Source: Hyphomicrobium_A sp036559705
GTDB taxonomy: Bacteria > Pseudomonadota > Alphaproteobacteria > Rhizobiales > Hyphomicrobiaceae
Assembly: GCA_036559705.1 (NCBI GenBank)
Contig: DATBSP010000171.1
Span: 1 to 43,721, forward strand
Reading direction: 5' to 3'
DNA length: 43,721 nucleotides
Below are positions 25,378-34,265 of this stretch, one piece after another. Position numbers and translations under genes: made by a program. Below the pieces are notes generated by a model. That model was not told the origin of the DNA and ran no database searches. It worked only from the letters and a program-made list of their open reading frames with translations. The stretch's first letter is position 1. Every line of letters begins with the position of its first letter.

Positions 25378-25965
25378 CTAGGCGGGCAGCATCGAGTTTC
25401 GCGCGGCCAACAAAACCTCGTCGGAGACGGCATGGCCTTTGGTGGCGCGCGCCAGCACCAAGGCGCCGACCAGCGTTGCGATGTCGGCCAATGCCTGTTC
25501 CCGGGCTGCCGTCTTGCCGCGGTGCCCGAGCAGAGGTCGCAGGCGATCGATCATGCGCTCAAGCCCGGCGGCGAAGGCTTTGCGCACCGGCCCTTTGAAC
25601 TCCTCGCGCGACGCGTCGTCGGCGAGGGCGGCCATAGGACATCCAAGGCCCGGCTGATCGCGATGCGACCGCGATGTGTAGCGTTTGACGAACTCGGTCA
25701 GCGCGGCGGTCTGGTCCCCACCATGCCGCTCAAGAAGCCCATCGTGGATGGCGCCCGACTGCTCGATGGCGTGCGTACAGGCCGCGGCGGCAAGCTCCTC
25801 CTTGGAGCCGAAGTGACCGTAGAAGGCGCCGTGCGTCAGCCCGGCTTCAGCCATCAGCGCCGGCACGCTGACGCCGTTGATGCCCTTGGCGCGAAACAGC
25901 TTCGAGGCAGCGGCTATGACCTCCGCGTGGTTATGCTCGGCCTGTTTCTTCGATACCCGCGGCAT
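25378..25965 (-). CDS. TetR/AcrR-family transcriptional regulator
   Basis: The 195-residue protein has a TetR N-terminal helix-turn-helix: HAEVIAAASKLFRAKGINGVSV followed by PALMAEAGLTHGAFYGHFGSKEEL (about residues 12-59). A variable ligand-binding helical domain follows. The regulated gene is probably the thioesterase encoded just upstream (12-base gap), because the two share an operon. The first coding triplets follow GGAGAACCGATA. The ligand is unknown. Confidence 0.92.
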   Translation of the reverse strand: MPRVSKKQAEHNHAEVIAAASKLFRAKGINGVSVPALMAEAGLTHGAFYGHFGSKEELAAAACTHAIEQSGAIHDGLLERHGGDQTAALTEFVKRYTSRSHRDQPGLGCPMAALADDASREEFKGPVRKAFAAGLERMIDRLRPLLGHRGKTAAREQALADIATLVGALVLARATKGHAVSDEVLLAARNSMLPA

Positions 25966-25977
25966 TATCGGTTCTCC

Positions 25978-26469
25978 TTACGGCGCGCGCGTATTCCGCG
26001 TGATGAGGCAGGTCTCGCTGCCGTGTGCGATGAGATTACCCACCGCATCGTAGACCTTGCCTTCTGCGCTGGCGACACGGCCGCCAGAATGCAGCAGTGC
26101 GCCTTCGCAGCGCAGCGTGCCGGTCGCCGCCTGCACCGGGCGCACATATGTGATGTTCATCTCGACGGTGGTGAAGATCTCGCCGGGCTTCAGGGAGGAA
26201 TGCACGGCGCAGGCCATGGCCGTGTCGATCAGCGTGGCGATCCAGCCGCCGTGCACTGTTCCCATAGGGTTGTAGAAGTCGCCATGCGGCTCGCCTTCGA
26301 ACACGACTCGGCCGACGGCGACCTCTACGGGTTTGATGCGGCTGGTCGAGGAGGACGCCGGCGCCGGCAACGCGCCATCCATGAGGCCGCGTAGGAACTC
26401 CAATCCCGACATGGCGCGCATCGAAGCGCGTGTGGCGCCGGCGGCGATGAGTTGGGAGGTCTCGGTCAT
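25978..26469 (-). CDS. PaaI-family hotdog thioesterase
   Basis: The 163-residue product (ATG at 26469, MTETSQL) has the PaaI hotdog signature GDFYNPMGTVHGGWIATLIDTAMACAV, whose HGG element binds the acyl-CoA, then VEMNITYVRPVQAATGTLRCEG. These enzymes hydrolyse small or aromatic acyl-CoA thioesters. Residues further upstream in the open frame (to 26616) are not protein-like. It is followed after 12 bases by the TetR gene, so the pair is probably self-regulated. Two copies of CATCATG (26502-26508, 26521-26527) lie in its promoter region. Confidence 0.87.
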   Translation of the reverse strand: MTETSQLIAAGATRASMRAMSGLEFLRGLMDGALPAPASSSTSRIKPVEVAVGRVVFEGEPHGDFYNPMGTVHGGWIATLIDTAMACAVHSSLKPGEIFTTVEMNITYVRPVQAATGTLRCEGALLHSGGRVASAEGKVYDAVGNLIAHGSETCLITRNTRAP

Positions 26470-26828
26470 GCAACTTCCGCGCCCCTGTCTTGCATTACGG
26501 TCATCATGTATTGTTTTGAGCATCATGAATAAAGGCGCATTTTGTGCCTCGGTGGTCGCACGGGAGCTGCAATTGGACGCGTCTGACCCAGTGGTCATTG
26601 CTTCACCGGGGCACACGCCGCTCGGCCGCTTTCAGCGGCTGTAACGCGGCATTAGCTTATCGCCGCCGCATGCCCCGCGGCTTATCGCAATTGAGGCTGA
26701 GATATTTGCCTCTTCGAGAAGATAATACGCTAGGGCAGCGGAACCGGGCTTTAGGCCATAGCATTTGTTTCATTCATTGACATCCCTCGGGGGCGGCGGA
26801 ATGGTCCCATTTTGGGGAGTATCCAGGG
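26470..26828. other. Divergent intergenic region, no gene seen
   Basis: This 359-base gap separates the thioesterase-TetR operon (minus) from the HWE kinase gene (plus). It is somewhat AT-richer than its surroundings near 26490-26530 and 26700-26770. I see the direct repeat CATCATG (26502-26508 and 26521-26527, 19 bases apart) and a small perfect hairpin (GCCGCT/AGCGGC, 26625-26639). Open frames crossing it are shadows. Confidence 0.4.
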
Positions 26829-28244
26829 TTGCTTACCTTTTCCAGCGCGGGCCCCAGTATCGACGAGCCACCCCAATTTTCGGCGGCGATCGCGGCTTTA
26901 GTTTCGAGCGGCGAGACCGAAAGAGTATGGCGTGCCCTCGTCAGCGCCCTGCCGGCAGCCATCTATATTACTGACGCCAGCGGACGGATCATCTTCTACA
27001 ACGACGCCGCCGCGGCGCTGTGGGGCTGCCGCCCCGAGCTGGGCAAGAGTGAGTTCTGCGGTTCGTGGAAGCTCTATTGGGCTGACGGCACACCATTGCG
27101 ACACGACGAATGCCCCATGGCCATGGCGCTAAAACAGAAGCGCCCGATCAGGGGTATGGAGGCCATGGCCGAGCGTCCGGACGGCACGCGCATTCCCTTC
27201 ATCCCCTACCCAACACCCCTGTTCGACGCCTCAGGAGAGTTGATTGGCGCCGTGAACATGCTGGTCGACATCACCGAGCGCAAGCGCGCCGAAGAGATCG
27301 CCCAGCGGCTGGCTGCCATTGTCGAGTCCTCGGACGATGCCATTCTGAGTAAGAACCTCGACGGCGTCATCACCAGTTGGAACCGTGGAGCGCAACGCCT
27401 GTTCGGCTACGCGGCCGACGAGATCGTAGGCAAGTCCGTGACTATGCTCATTCCCGCCGAGCGTCACGATGAGGAACCAGAAATCTTGGGACGCATACGA
27501 CGCGGCGAGCGCATCGAACATTATGAAACCGTTCGCCTGCGCAAGAATGGAAGCATGGTCAACATCTCGCTCAGCGTGTCACCCGTGAAGGGGGCCAACG
27601 GCGATATCATCGGCGCGTCGAAGATTGCTCGCGACATTACGGAACGCAAGCAGGCGCAGGCCCGTCAAGAATTGCTGTCCCGTGAGTTACATCATCGAAC
27701 GAAGAATTTATTCGCCGTGGTGCAATCGGTCATATCGAGAAGCTTTGTCGGCAGGCAGAGCGTCGATGACGCGAAGAGGGTCGCTATGAGCCGCCTTCAG
27801 TCTCTCGCACAGACGCACGCCTTGCTTGTGGAGACGGACTGGCAAGGTGCGGACATCGCCGAGGTCGTGCATAGGGAGATGAACCCCTACACGGACCGCG
27901 TGACGATTGACGGACCAACAATTATTTTGTCCCCTCAGGCCGCGCAGAACTTTTCCCTGGCCGTACACGAGCTGGCGACCAACGCTGCCAAGTATGGCGC
28001 ACTGTCCAATCTCAGCGGACAGGTACACATCAGCTGGCTCGTGCTCAAACCAAACGGTCATAGTCGCTTCAACTTCCGCTGGCAGGAGCGTGACGGGCCG
28101 CCAGTGGCGCCACCGACGACCAGGGGGTTCGGCAGGGTCGTGCTTGAGCAAGTGATGGCCGAGTATTTCGACCCGCCGCAAATCGAATTCGCCAGCGGCG
28201 GCGTTTGCTACGGGCTGAGCGGATCGCTCGAGGCCATTACCTGA
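26829..28244 (+). CDS. HWE-family PAS sensor histidine kinase
   Basis: The 471-residue cytosolic kinase has two PAS domains (about residues 35-150 and 160-272). Each is closed by a DITERKxA linker (149-154, 269-274). The histidine box follows: ELLSRELHHRTKNLFAVVQS, with H289 the likely phosphoacceptor. The HWE-specific marks are present: the N-box histidine H380 in VHELATNAAKYGAL and the W-x-E motif at 418-420 (FRWQERDGP). There are no membrane segments, so the signal is intracellular, perhaps redox, light or small ligand. The start is a TTG at 26829 with AGGG immediately before it, which is unusual. Nearby in-frame codons are poorer. No response regulator gene is adjacent, and the nearest is at 34266. 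Confidence 0.9.
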   Translation: MLTFSSAGPSIDEPPQFSAAIAALVSSGETERVWRALVSALPAAIYITDASGRIIFYNDAAAALWGCRPELGKSEFCGSWKLYWADGTPLRHDECPMAMALKQKRPIRGMEAMAERPDGTRIPFIPYPTPLFDASGELIGAVNMLVDITERKRAEEIAQRLAAIVESSDDAILSKNLDGVITSWNRGAQRLFGYAADEIVGKSVTMLIPAERHDEEPEILGRIRRGERIEHYETVRLRKNGSMVNISLSVSPVKGANGDIIGASKIARDITERKQAQARQELLSRELHHRTKNLFAVVQSVISRSFVGRQSVDDAKRVAMSRLQSLAQTHALLVETDWQGADIAEVVHREMNPYTDRVTIDGPTIILSPQAAQNFSLAVHELATNAAKYGALSNLSGQVHISWLVLKPNGHSRFNFRWQERDGPPVAPPTTRGFGRVVLEQVMAEYFDPPQIEFASGGVCYGLSGSLEAIT

Positions 28245-28424
28245 GCCGCACCGACACCTGTAGCCCCACGAGGTGTCCCCACGATTGTCGGCTGAGCAAG
28301 CTGCATTCGTGACGAGTGGCGAACAGGCTGTTTGCTCCCACGACCGTTATCGGTCTTCCCACGCACCCGACATCCGTAACAGGCGCGCCATTGGGGTTGC
28401 GCCGCTTGTGAAGGAGAACGGGAA

Positions 28425-28718
28425 ATGCTGAGCACTCGTATTTTATCGGGATGCGTCGCGGCGCTGGCCGTCGGGCTTGCGGCGACCGGCGCTATGGCCG
28501 CGCCGGGACATGGCGGCGGCGGTGGCGGCTTTCATGGTGGCGGTGGGTTTCACGGCGGTGGCTTCCATGGATATCGCGGGGGCGGGTTCGCCGGACATCG
28601 CTATGGCGGCCGCTTATACGGACATCGCCGTACCGCATTCTATGGCCCCCTTATCTACGACGGCTAGGGCGGCGATGATTGCTACTGGCGTGGCCGCCGC
28701 TGGGTCTGCTCGTACTAG
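28425..28718 (+). pseudogene. Gly/His-rich exported protein truncated by an amber codon
   Basis: The ATG at 28425 follows a good ribosome site (AAGGAGAACGGGAA). A signal peptide (LSGCVAALAVGLAATGAMA) and a Gly/His repeat region (GGGFHGGGGFHGGGFHGYRG) follow. Codon 81 is TAG (28665-28667). In the same frame after the TAG the reading continues GGDDCYWRGRRWVCSY and ends at TAG 28716-28718. That C-terminal Cys/Trp/Arg block is the usual ending of these small rhizobial exported proteins, so the stop looks like a recent nonsense change that removes the conserved end. The truncated 80-residue form could still be made. Function is unknown. Confidence 0.7.
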
Positions 28719-28739
28719 AGGGTCCTCCTGCACGCGAGA

Positions 28740-28773
28740 AACGCGGAGGTCGTGTGCCTCCACGTTCTTTTTT
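28740..28773 (+). terminator. Rho-independent terminator after the Gly-rich gene
   Basis: AACGCGGAGG (28740-28749) pairs with CCTCCACGTT (28757-28766), one mismatch, loop of 7, followed by TTTTTT (28768-28773). It lies after the downstream stop at 28716-28718, which supports the longer original reading frame. The convergent RND adaptor gene ends at 28781. Confidence 0.85.
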
Positions 28774-28780
28774 GCCGGCT

Positions 28781-30037
28781 CTAGTTCTCCGCTTCCTTGA
28801 TCGGATCGGCCTGCGTCTTGGCGCGGCTGCCGTCCACTAGCTCGACGGCGGGATTGCGGATGACGTGCTCTCCCTTCGTAAGCCCGGCGCTAACTTCGAC
28901 TTCCGTGCCGAGATCGTGTGCCACGGTGACCTTGCGGAAGCGCGCGACACCGTCCTCGAGCACGGCGACGTGCAGCCCCTCGCTGTCGAAGACGATAGCG
29001 TCCGCAGGGACGATCAGAGACTGCCCTATGCGCGGAATATGCAGCTCGACCGCGCAATACGTGCCCGGCGCCAAATCTTCATCGGGGTTTGGCACGTCGA
29101 TTTCCGTCAGCAACGTGCGCGTATCGGGCTGCAGTGCGGTGGCGATACGCGTCACTTTGCCGGGAAAGCTGCGGCCGGGCATCTCCGGAATGTGCACAAT
29201 CGCCTCGACGCCAGGGCGCACGCCGACGGCCTGGTCTTGTGGCACGTAGACCTGCGTGCGGATCACATTCGTCTGCATCACCGTGAACATGAATGTGCCG
29301 CTGGTGGCGTCGGCCTGCACGAGCGATCCGACGTCGATATTGCGCTGCGTAACAACACCGTCGAACGGCGCGACGACGGTCTGATAGGTCTTTTGCTGGT
29401 TGAGGACACGGAGCTGGGCTTCCTGCGCTGCGATGTTCTGTTGCGCCACACCGACGGCGGCTTCAAGCGCCTTCAGGTTCTGCTGGTCGATCGAACCCTG
29501 CTGCCGTGTCGTCCAGCCCTCGGCCACGAGCGGCTTGTCGCGGTTCCATGTGATCTGGGCAAGGTCCATGTTCGCCTGGTTCTGGCGAAGCGTCGCCCGG
29601 TCCAACTCGAGCGTAGCTTTCGCCTGCTCGATCTGATGATCGAGTTCCGGCGCCGTTATCTCGGCCAGAAGCTGACCGTCCTTCACTCGATCACCGATGT
29701 CGGCCGGACGCTTGTCGATGTACCCGCTGGCGCGGGCAAAGATGTTGGCCGTCGTGAACGCCTGGGTCGTCGCCGGCAGCGAGACGCTGATCGTGTCGCC
29801 ACCGTCGCGCACCTCGGCCACGCGAACGGCTGGTACGAAATCGCGATGGCGCCGCGATGTCTCTAGAGCGTTGCGCGTTTCGGTATAGGAACTCCACCCG
29901 CCGACGGCGAGCGCCCCCACGACGACGAGGACGATGCCGACACCGAAGTATGCGGCGCGCCGCCCGAGCTTGGGGCCGCCGCTACCGCTTGGCGTCGAGG
30001 TGGTCTCGGCCACCGGCAGTTGGGCTTTGTCCGTCAT
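28781..30037 (-). CDS. RND efflux periplasmic adaptor (membrane fusion protein)
   Basis: The 418-residue protein has one N-terminal membrane helix (about residues 28-47) and the hairpin/lipoyl/beta-barrel order of HlyD/AcrA-type adaptors: ANIFARASGYIDKRPADIGDRVKDGQLLAEI, a Gln/Ala-rich coiled coil (EQAKATLELDRATLRQNQANM and onward), then VVAPFDGVVTQRNIDVGSLV. It links an RND pump to an outer-membrane channel. The ATG at 30037 shares its A with the permease stop (TGATG), so I use it rather than the GTG at 30040. The permease-then-adaptor order is the reverse of the common arrangement. No outer-membrane channel gene is nearby. Confidence 0.93.
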   Translation of the reverse strand: MTDKAQLPVAETTSTPSGSGGPKLGRRAAYFGVGIVLVVVGALAVGGWSSYTETRNALETSRRHRDFVPAVRVAEVRDGGDTISVSLPATTQAFTTANIFARASGYIDKRPADIGDRVKDGQLLAEITAPELDHQIEQAKATLELDRATLRQNQANMDLAQITWNRDKPLVAEGWTTRQQGSIDQQNLKALEAAVGVAQQNIAAQEAQLRVLNQQKTYQTVVAPFDGVVTQRNIDVGSLVQADATSGTFMFTVMQTNVIRTQVYVPQDQAVGVRPGVEAIVHIPEMPGRSFPGKVTRIATALQPDTRTLLTEIDVPNPDEDLAPGTYCAVELHIPRIGQSLIVPADAIVFDSEGLHVAVLEDGVARFRKVTVAHDLGTEVEVSAGLTKGEHVIRNPAVELVDGSRAKTQADPIKEAEN

Positions 30038-33000
30038 CACACTACCCTTTCGAACACGCCGTGCTCAGCTTTTCCGTCATTGCGCTTGCGCAGCACCGCA
30101 AACAGATACGGCACCACGAAGAGAGTGGTCGGGGTGGCGAACAGCAGTCCGCCGATCACCGCCCGAGCCAGTGCCGCGTTCTGTTCCTCGCCGGCGCCGC
30201 CGATGGCCATCGGGATCATGCCGACGATCATCGCCGCGGCCGTCATCAGCACCGGGCGGATACGCGTGTGACCCGCCTCGATAGCGGCGTCGTGCGCCGG
30301 CTTGCCGGCCAGCTGCTGCTCGCGCGCGAAGGTGACGAGTAGAATGGAGTTGGCCGACGCAACGCCGACAGCCATGATTGCTCCCATCAAGGAGGGAACG
30401 TTGAGCGTCGTGCCAGTGACGAATAGCGTCGTCAGGATTCCGCACACCGTCGCCGGCAGCGCGAGGATGACGACGAACGGATCGCCGAAGTTCTGATAGT
30501 TGACGACCATCAGCAGGTAGACGATGACCGCGGCGAACAGCAGGCCGATCCCGAGGTCCCTGAAGGCGCCGTTCATGCTCTCGATCTGGCCAACCACTTG
30601 GATTGTGTTGCCCTGCGCCAGCTGTTTCTGCAGGTCGTCGACGATTTTGCCGATGTCGCGCGCGACGCCGCCGAGGTCGCGATCCTGAACGCTGGCATAG
30701 ACGTCGTACACGGGCTGGATGTTCGTCTGGTTGGTGTTGGTCGGCAAACTGTCGCGATTGAGCGTCGCCACATTGCTGAGCAAGCCCGGAACCGGATCGC
30801 CGGTGGTCGAGATGCCAGTCGAGACCGGCGTATTTCCAAGATCGTTCAAGGAGCTGATTTCATGCTCCGGCGTTTGCACCGCGATGTAGTACGGGCGCCC
30901 GGACGCTGGATCGGTCCAGAAATTGGGCGAAACTTGTTGTGACGAGCTCAGGCTCACGTTGATGTTGCTCACAACCTCATTGGCGTTCAGCCCGAGCTGG
31001 GCCGCCCGGGTGCGATCGATGTCGGCCAAGAATGCCGGAGCGTTCGTCTCCTGCTGAAGATGCGCGTCGGCGATGCCCGGGATGGCGGCGATGCGACGCT
31101 GCAGCTCCTTGGCCACCCGCAGGTTCTTCACGCGATCATAGCCGATGGTACGTACGTCGATCTGGGCTGGGAGTCCGAAATTCAGAATCTGGGTGACGAT
31201 ATCGGCGGCTTGAAAATAGAAGGTGACTTCCGGGAAGTCGGTCGGGAGCACCTCGCGCAGCTTTCGCACGTAGTCCGCCGTTGGCGCGTGGCCGGATTTC
31301 AGCGACACGAGAATGACGCCGTCGTTGACGCCGATCGTGGATCCATCGGTGAAGGCGAGGTTATAGGCACGCGCCGGAAGGCCGATATTATCGACGATGA
31401 GCTCGCGGTCCTGATCGGGAATGACCGCGCGGATTTTTTCCTCGATTGACTGGAAGATCTTCTCCGTCGTCTCAATCCGGGTCCCGGCCGGCGCGCGAAC
31501 GTGGAGCTGAATGCGACCACCATCGATATTCGGATAGAAGTCGCGGCCAACGAGCATGAACATGCTGGCGCCGAGCCCAAGCACGAGCATGGCAACGATG
31601 GGCACGACGTATCGGCGCTCGAGCAGCGAGGCAAGCAACGCAGCATAGCCAGTGCGCATGCTCTCGAAACCATGCTCGAAGGCGGCGTGGATGCGGCCGA
31701 ACAAACCTGGCTTCTCGCCCTCTGCGGTGCCCTCGCGTTGCTCGCCCTGCAGCAGCAAGCCGATGGCGATTGGGGTCAGGGTGCGCGAGAGCCCATACGA
31801 AGCGAGCATGGCGAACACGACCGCAAGGCCGAGCGGCGTGAACAGATATCGGGCCGGTCCTTCGAGGAACACGACCGACGTGAACACGCAGGCGATGGCC
31901 AGAGTCGAAACGAGCGTCGGCACGGCGATCTCGGCCGACCCGTGCAACGTCGCCTCCGGCAGGGGCATGCCACCTTCCGTCAGCAGCCGGTGCGTATTCT
32001 CAATGGTGACCGTAGAATCGTCGACCAATATGCCGATGGCCAGCGCGAGGCCGCCCAACGTCATCGTATTGAGGGTCTCGCCCAAAAAGAACAGTCCCAC
32101 GATCGAGGAAAGGATGGCGAGTGGGATGGAGATCATGACCACAAGCGTCGACCGCCAGGATCCGAGGAACAGCAGGATCATCAGCGCCGTCAGGACGGCG
32201 GCGATGGCGCCTTCGCGCAGTACGCCGGCGACGGAATTCTTGACGAATACCGACTGGTCGAAGAGCTCGTTGATGGAAAGGCCAGGCGGTGCTGCCGCGC
32301 GCGCAACCGCCAGCGCCTTGCGTACGCCGTTGACGACGTCGAGCGTCGAGGCGTTGCCATTCTTGATGACGCTGAGCAGAACGGCGCGCCGGCCGTTCTC
32401 GCGCACGACATTCTGCTGTACGGCGGAACCGTCGCGAACGTGGCCGATGTCTTTGATGAAAACGGTCGCATGGTTGGCGACCTTGATCGGGATGTTGTTC
32501 AATTCCTCGATCGTAGCCGGGGTGGCATTGGAGTGGACCGTGTACTGCGTGTCGCCGATCTTTGCGGTTCCCGACGGCAGCGTCAGGTTCTGCACGTTGA
32601 CGGCGTTGACGACGTCATTGGGCGTGAGGCCTTTCGCCAGCAGCTTATCGGGATCAAGGTCGACCATTATCTGCCGATACTTGCCGCCCGACGGCGTCGG
32701 GAACGTCACCCCCCGCACGGGCGCGAGCTGTTGGCGCAGACTGTAGATGCCGAAGTCGTAGAGCTGCTGCTCGTTGAGACTGTCGGAGGTGAGGCTCAGC
32801 TGCAGGACAGGCACGCTCGAGGCGTTGAACTGCACCACGATGGGCGGCTGGATGCCGGGCGGCAGGAGGGCGCGGATCGAATTTGTCGCCGAGACGATCT
32901 GCGAGATAGCGAGGTCGATATTCACGTCAGGCTGGAAATAGATCTTCTGCACCGACAAACCAAGGAGCGTTTGCGACTCCATGTTCTTGATGCCGCTGAC

Positions 33001-33222
33001 GTTCGAGCTGATGGTGTACTGGCTGTACGTGCTGACCCGCTGCTCCATCTCGGGCGTGCTGAGGCCGGTGTAGGACCAGATCACCGTCACGACTGGAATG
33101 TTGATCTCGGGGAAGATGTCGGTCGGCATCGTGCGGATGGCGATCCCGCCGACGAAGACGATGAAGGCGGCGAGCACATAGAACGTGTGCGGGAACCTCA
33201 ACGCGAAACGGACGATGCCCAT
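30037..33222 (-). CDS. RND efflux permease (AcrB/HAE-type)
   Basis: The 1061-residue inner-membrane pump has the RND layout: TM1 at the N-terminus (FYVLAAFIVFVGGIAI), two large periplasmic loops, and twelve membrane helices. Proton-relay aspartates lie in TM4 (GLALAIGILVDDSTVTIENTHRLL), and the second half ends with TM11-12 (GMIPMAIGGAGEEQNAALARAVIGGLLFATP). It resembles the hydrophobe/amphiphile exporters more than CzcA metal pumps, because it lacks the charged TM4 DFG(x)xxD(x)xxxxEN motif, but substrates cannot be assigned. GGGAG lies upstream of the ATG. A perfect hairpin (33273-33296) sits 50 bases before the start, between this gene and the small exported peptide gene. Confidence 0.95.
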   Translation of the reverse strand: MGIVRFALRFPHTFYVLAAFIVFVGGIAIRTMPTDIFPEINIPVVTVIWSYTGLSTPEMEQRVSTYSQYTISSNVSGIKNMESQTLLGLSVQKIYFQPDVNIDLAISQIVSATNSIRALLPPGIQPPIVVQFNASSVPVLQLSLTSDSLNEQQLYDFGIYSLRQQLAPVRGVTFPTPSGGKYRQIMVDLDPDKLLAKGLTPNDVVNAVNVQNLTLPSGTAKIGDTQYTVHSNATPATIEELNNIPIKVANHATVFIKDIGHVRDGSAVQQNVVRENGRRAVLLSVIKNGNASTLDVVNGVRKALAVARAAAPPGLSINELFDQSVFVKNSVAGVLREGAIAAVLTALMILLFLGSWRSTLVVMISIPLAILSSIVGLFFLGETLNTMTLGGLALAIGILVDDSTVTIENTHRLLTEGGMPLPEATLHGSAEIAVPTLVSTLAIACVFTSVVFLEGPARYLFTPLGLAVVFAMLASYGLSRTLTPIAIGLLLQGEQREGTAEGEKPGLFGRIHAAFEHGFESMRTGYAALLASLLERRYVVPIVAMLVLGLGASMFMLVGRDFYPNIDGGRIQLHVRAPAGTRIETTEKIFQSIEEKIRAVIPDQDRELIVDNIGLPARAYNLAFTDGSTIGVNDGVILVSLKSGHAPTADYVRKLREVLPTDFPEVTFYFQAADIVTQILNFGLPAQIDVRTIGYDRVKNLRVAKELQRRIAAIPGIADAHLQQETNAPAFLADIDRTRAAQLGLNANEVVSNINVSLSSSQQVSPNFWTDPASGRPYYIAVQTPEHEISSLNDLGNTPVSTGISTTGDPVPGLLSNVATLNRDSLPTNTNQTNIQPVYDVYASVQDRDLGGVARDIGKIVDDLQKQLAQGNTIQVVGQIESMNGAFRDLGIGLLFAAVIVYLLMVVNYQNFGDPFVVILALPATVCGILTTLFVTGTTLNVPSLMGAIMAVGVASANSILLVTFAREQQLAGKPAHDAAIEAGHTRIRPVLMTAAAMIVGMIPMAIGGAGEEQNAALARAVIGGLLFATPTTLFVVPYLFAVLRKRNDGKAEHGVFERVV

Positions 33223-33272
33223 GTTCCAGCTCCCCGACCGTCGGATGGCAACCCGCGGTCATCAAAGTGCGG

Positions 33273-33296
33273 GGATCCGGAGCGAACTCCGGATCC
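33273..33296. repeat. Perfect 10-bp hairpin with four-base UUCG loop (minus strand)
   Basis: GGATCCGGAG (33273-33282) and CTCCGGATCC (33287-33296) are exact reverse complements around a four-base loop. In the minus-strand RNA the loop reads UUCG, a stable tetraloop sequence. It lies 41 bases after the stop of the 40-codon peptide gene and 51 bases before the RND permease start. There is no U-run, so it may be an RNA-stability or attenuating element rather than a terminator. Confidence 0.7.
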
Positions 33297-33336
33297 TCGG
33301 CGCCAGTCCTTCCGGGACTAGTGCGCCCGTGCGGCT

Positions 33337-33459
33337 TCAGCGGCAATCCCAAAGACCGTGCGCGGTCTTGCTGTGACATTCGTCACCGTTTCCGGCCTGG
33401 GCGGTGACCGCACCTGAGGCAAGAGCGAGGGCAAGAACAGCGATGCTTAGAACTTTCAT
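33337..33459 (-). CDS. Tiny exported peptide with two cysteines (40 residues)
   Basis: The ATG at 33459 is preceded by AGGAG with 8-base spacing. The product starts MKVLSIAVLALALASGAV, a textbook signal peptide, with a likely cut after TAQA. This leaves about 18 residues, GNGDECHSKTAHGLWDCR, including two Cys, two His and a Trp, before TGA at 33337-33339. The two cysteines could form one disulfide in the periplasm or outside the cell. I do not recognise a named family. It lies between a small membrane protein gene upstream and the RND permease gene downstream, all on the minus strand. It may be carried on the same RNA as the pump genes. Confidence 0.7.
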   Translation of the reverse strand: MKVLSIAVLALALASGAVTAQAGNGDECHSKTAHGLWDCR

Positions 33460-33624
33460 TGAAATGACTCCTGTTGAGGGGGTTATCGGATACCGCCCGA
33501 GTTCGTCTCCTCGATCCTCATTTGCCGATTGGCCTGAGGTTGAAGACGAAATTGCCAGGAACAGTGCCGCTCGATAACGCGCGATGATTTCAACAGGCCG
33601 TTTGTTCGTGCCGAAGAATATGTG

Positions 33625-34077
33625 TCAGAGGCCGAGCAGGTAGACGCCACCAATAAGAGTCGCCGCGAGTGCCAGCGCAGTCGGAATGAGCATGACCTCC
33701 AGCCAAGCCTGGCTCGCAGGCATCCACCCAGTGGCGGTATCGACCTGTGACGAAAGGAAGCCCGCCATTGGCCTCGGCTCCGAGGCATAGCGGGTCGCGG
33801 CTGTATGATGCATGGCGGCGGGAATAGAGAGGAATACGATTCCGAGCACTGTCACCAGAGTGAGGTCGAGATCCGTACCCATGTTCGTACCGAAGGCGAG
33901 CCATGCGGCCCCAAGCATCCACGCGAATGCCGCGGCGACCGAAATATAGACTGCCGTCGGAAACTCGCTGCCCGGCATGACCCCATAGCCGGAGCGCACT
34001 TCCTGGGTGGGCAAATCGCCCTCTAGCGATGAGGCAGAGGGAGCTTGGATGGCAGGGGGTGGCGTTTGGATTTGCAT
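33625..34077 (-). CDS. Small membrane protein of unknown function, three helices
   Basis: The 150-residue protein begins with a Pro/Gln/Ser-rich cytosolic tail (MQIQTPPPAIQAPSASS) and has three hydrophobic segments near residues 40-62, 72-92 and 126-149. A short conserved-looking motif, AAMHHTAATRYASEP, lies between the second and third. TTAGGAGACCGCG precedes the ATG at 34077. I know no family for it. The gene lies upstream of the tiny exported peptide and the RND genes on the same strand, with a 165-base gap after it. Confidence 0.7.
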   Translation of the reverse strand: MQIQTPPPAIQAPSASSLEGDLPTQEVRSGYGVMPGSEFPTAVYISVAAAFAWMLGAAWLAFGTNMGTDLDLTLVTVLGIVFLSIPAAMHHTAATRYASEPRPMAGFLSSQVDTATGWMPASQAWLEVMLIPTALALAATLIGGVYLLGL

Positions 34078-34265
34078 CGCGGTCTCCTAAGGTTTGACCC
34101 AGGCAGACACGTGTGCACGCCGCTCCCGAGCGTTTAGGGGGCCGCGATGAATAGGGCTGTTTGACGCGGCAGAAAACTCCGGTTTCTTGTCATTAGCGGT
34201 TTCAGGCTTTATCAAGCGACGGAGCTTAAGGATTTGCGCTGGTCGCTAACAATTGACGAGTATTT

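Noticed and set aside
26735..26765. An EcfG-type (GGAAC-N17) general-stress promoter ahead of the HWE kinase
   Set aside because: GGAAC is present, but the second box reads CATT rather than the expected CGTT-like sequence.
453..28718. Genome-wide amber suppression, because several frames continue after TAG
   Set aside because: Well-supported genes (rpsI, the TerC-family gene) end in TAG without any conserved continuation, and other broken genes carry TGA and frameshifts. Ordinary nonsense mutation explains the pattern.
31501..33321. A 606-codon plus-strand open frame
   Set aside because: It is antisense to the RND permease, with a charged low-complexity product typical of a shadow frame.
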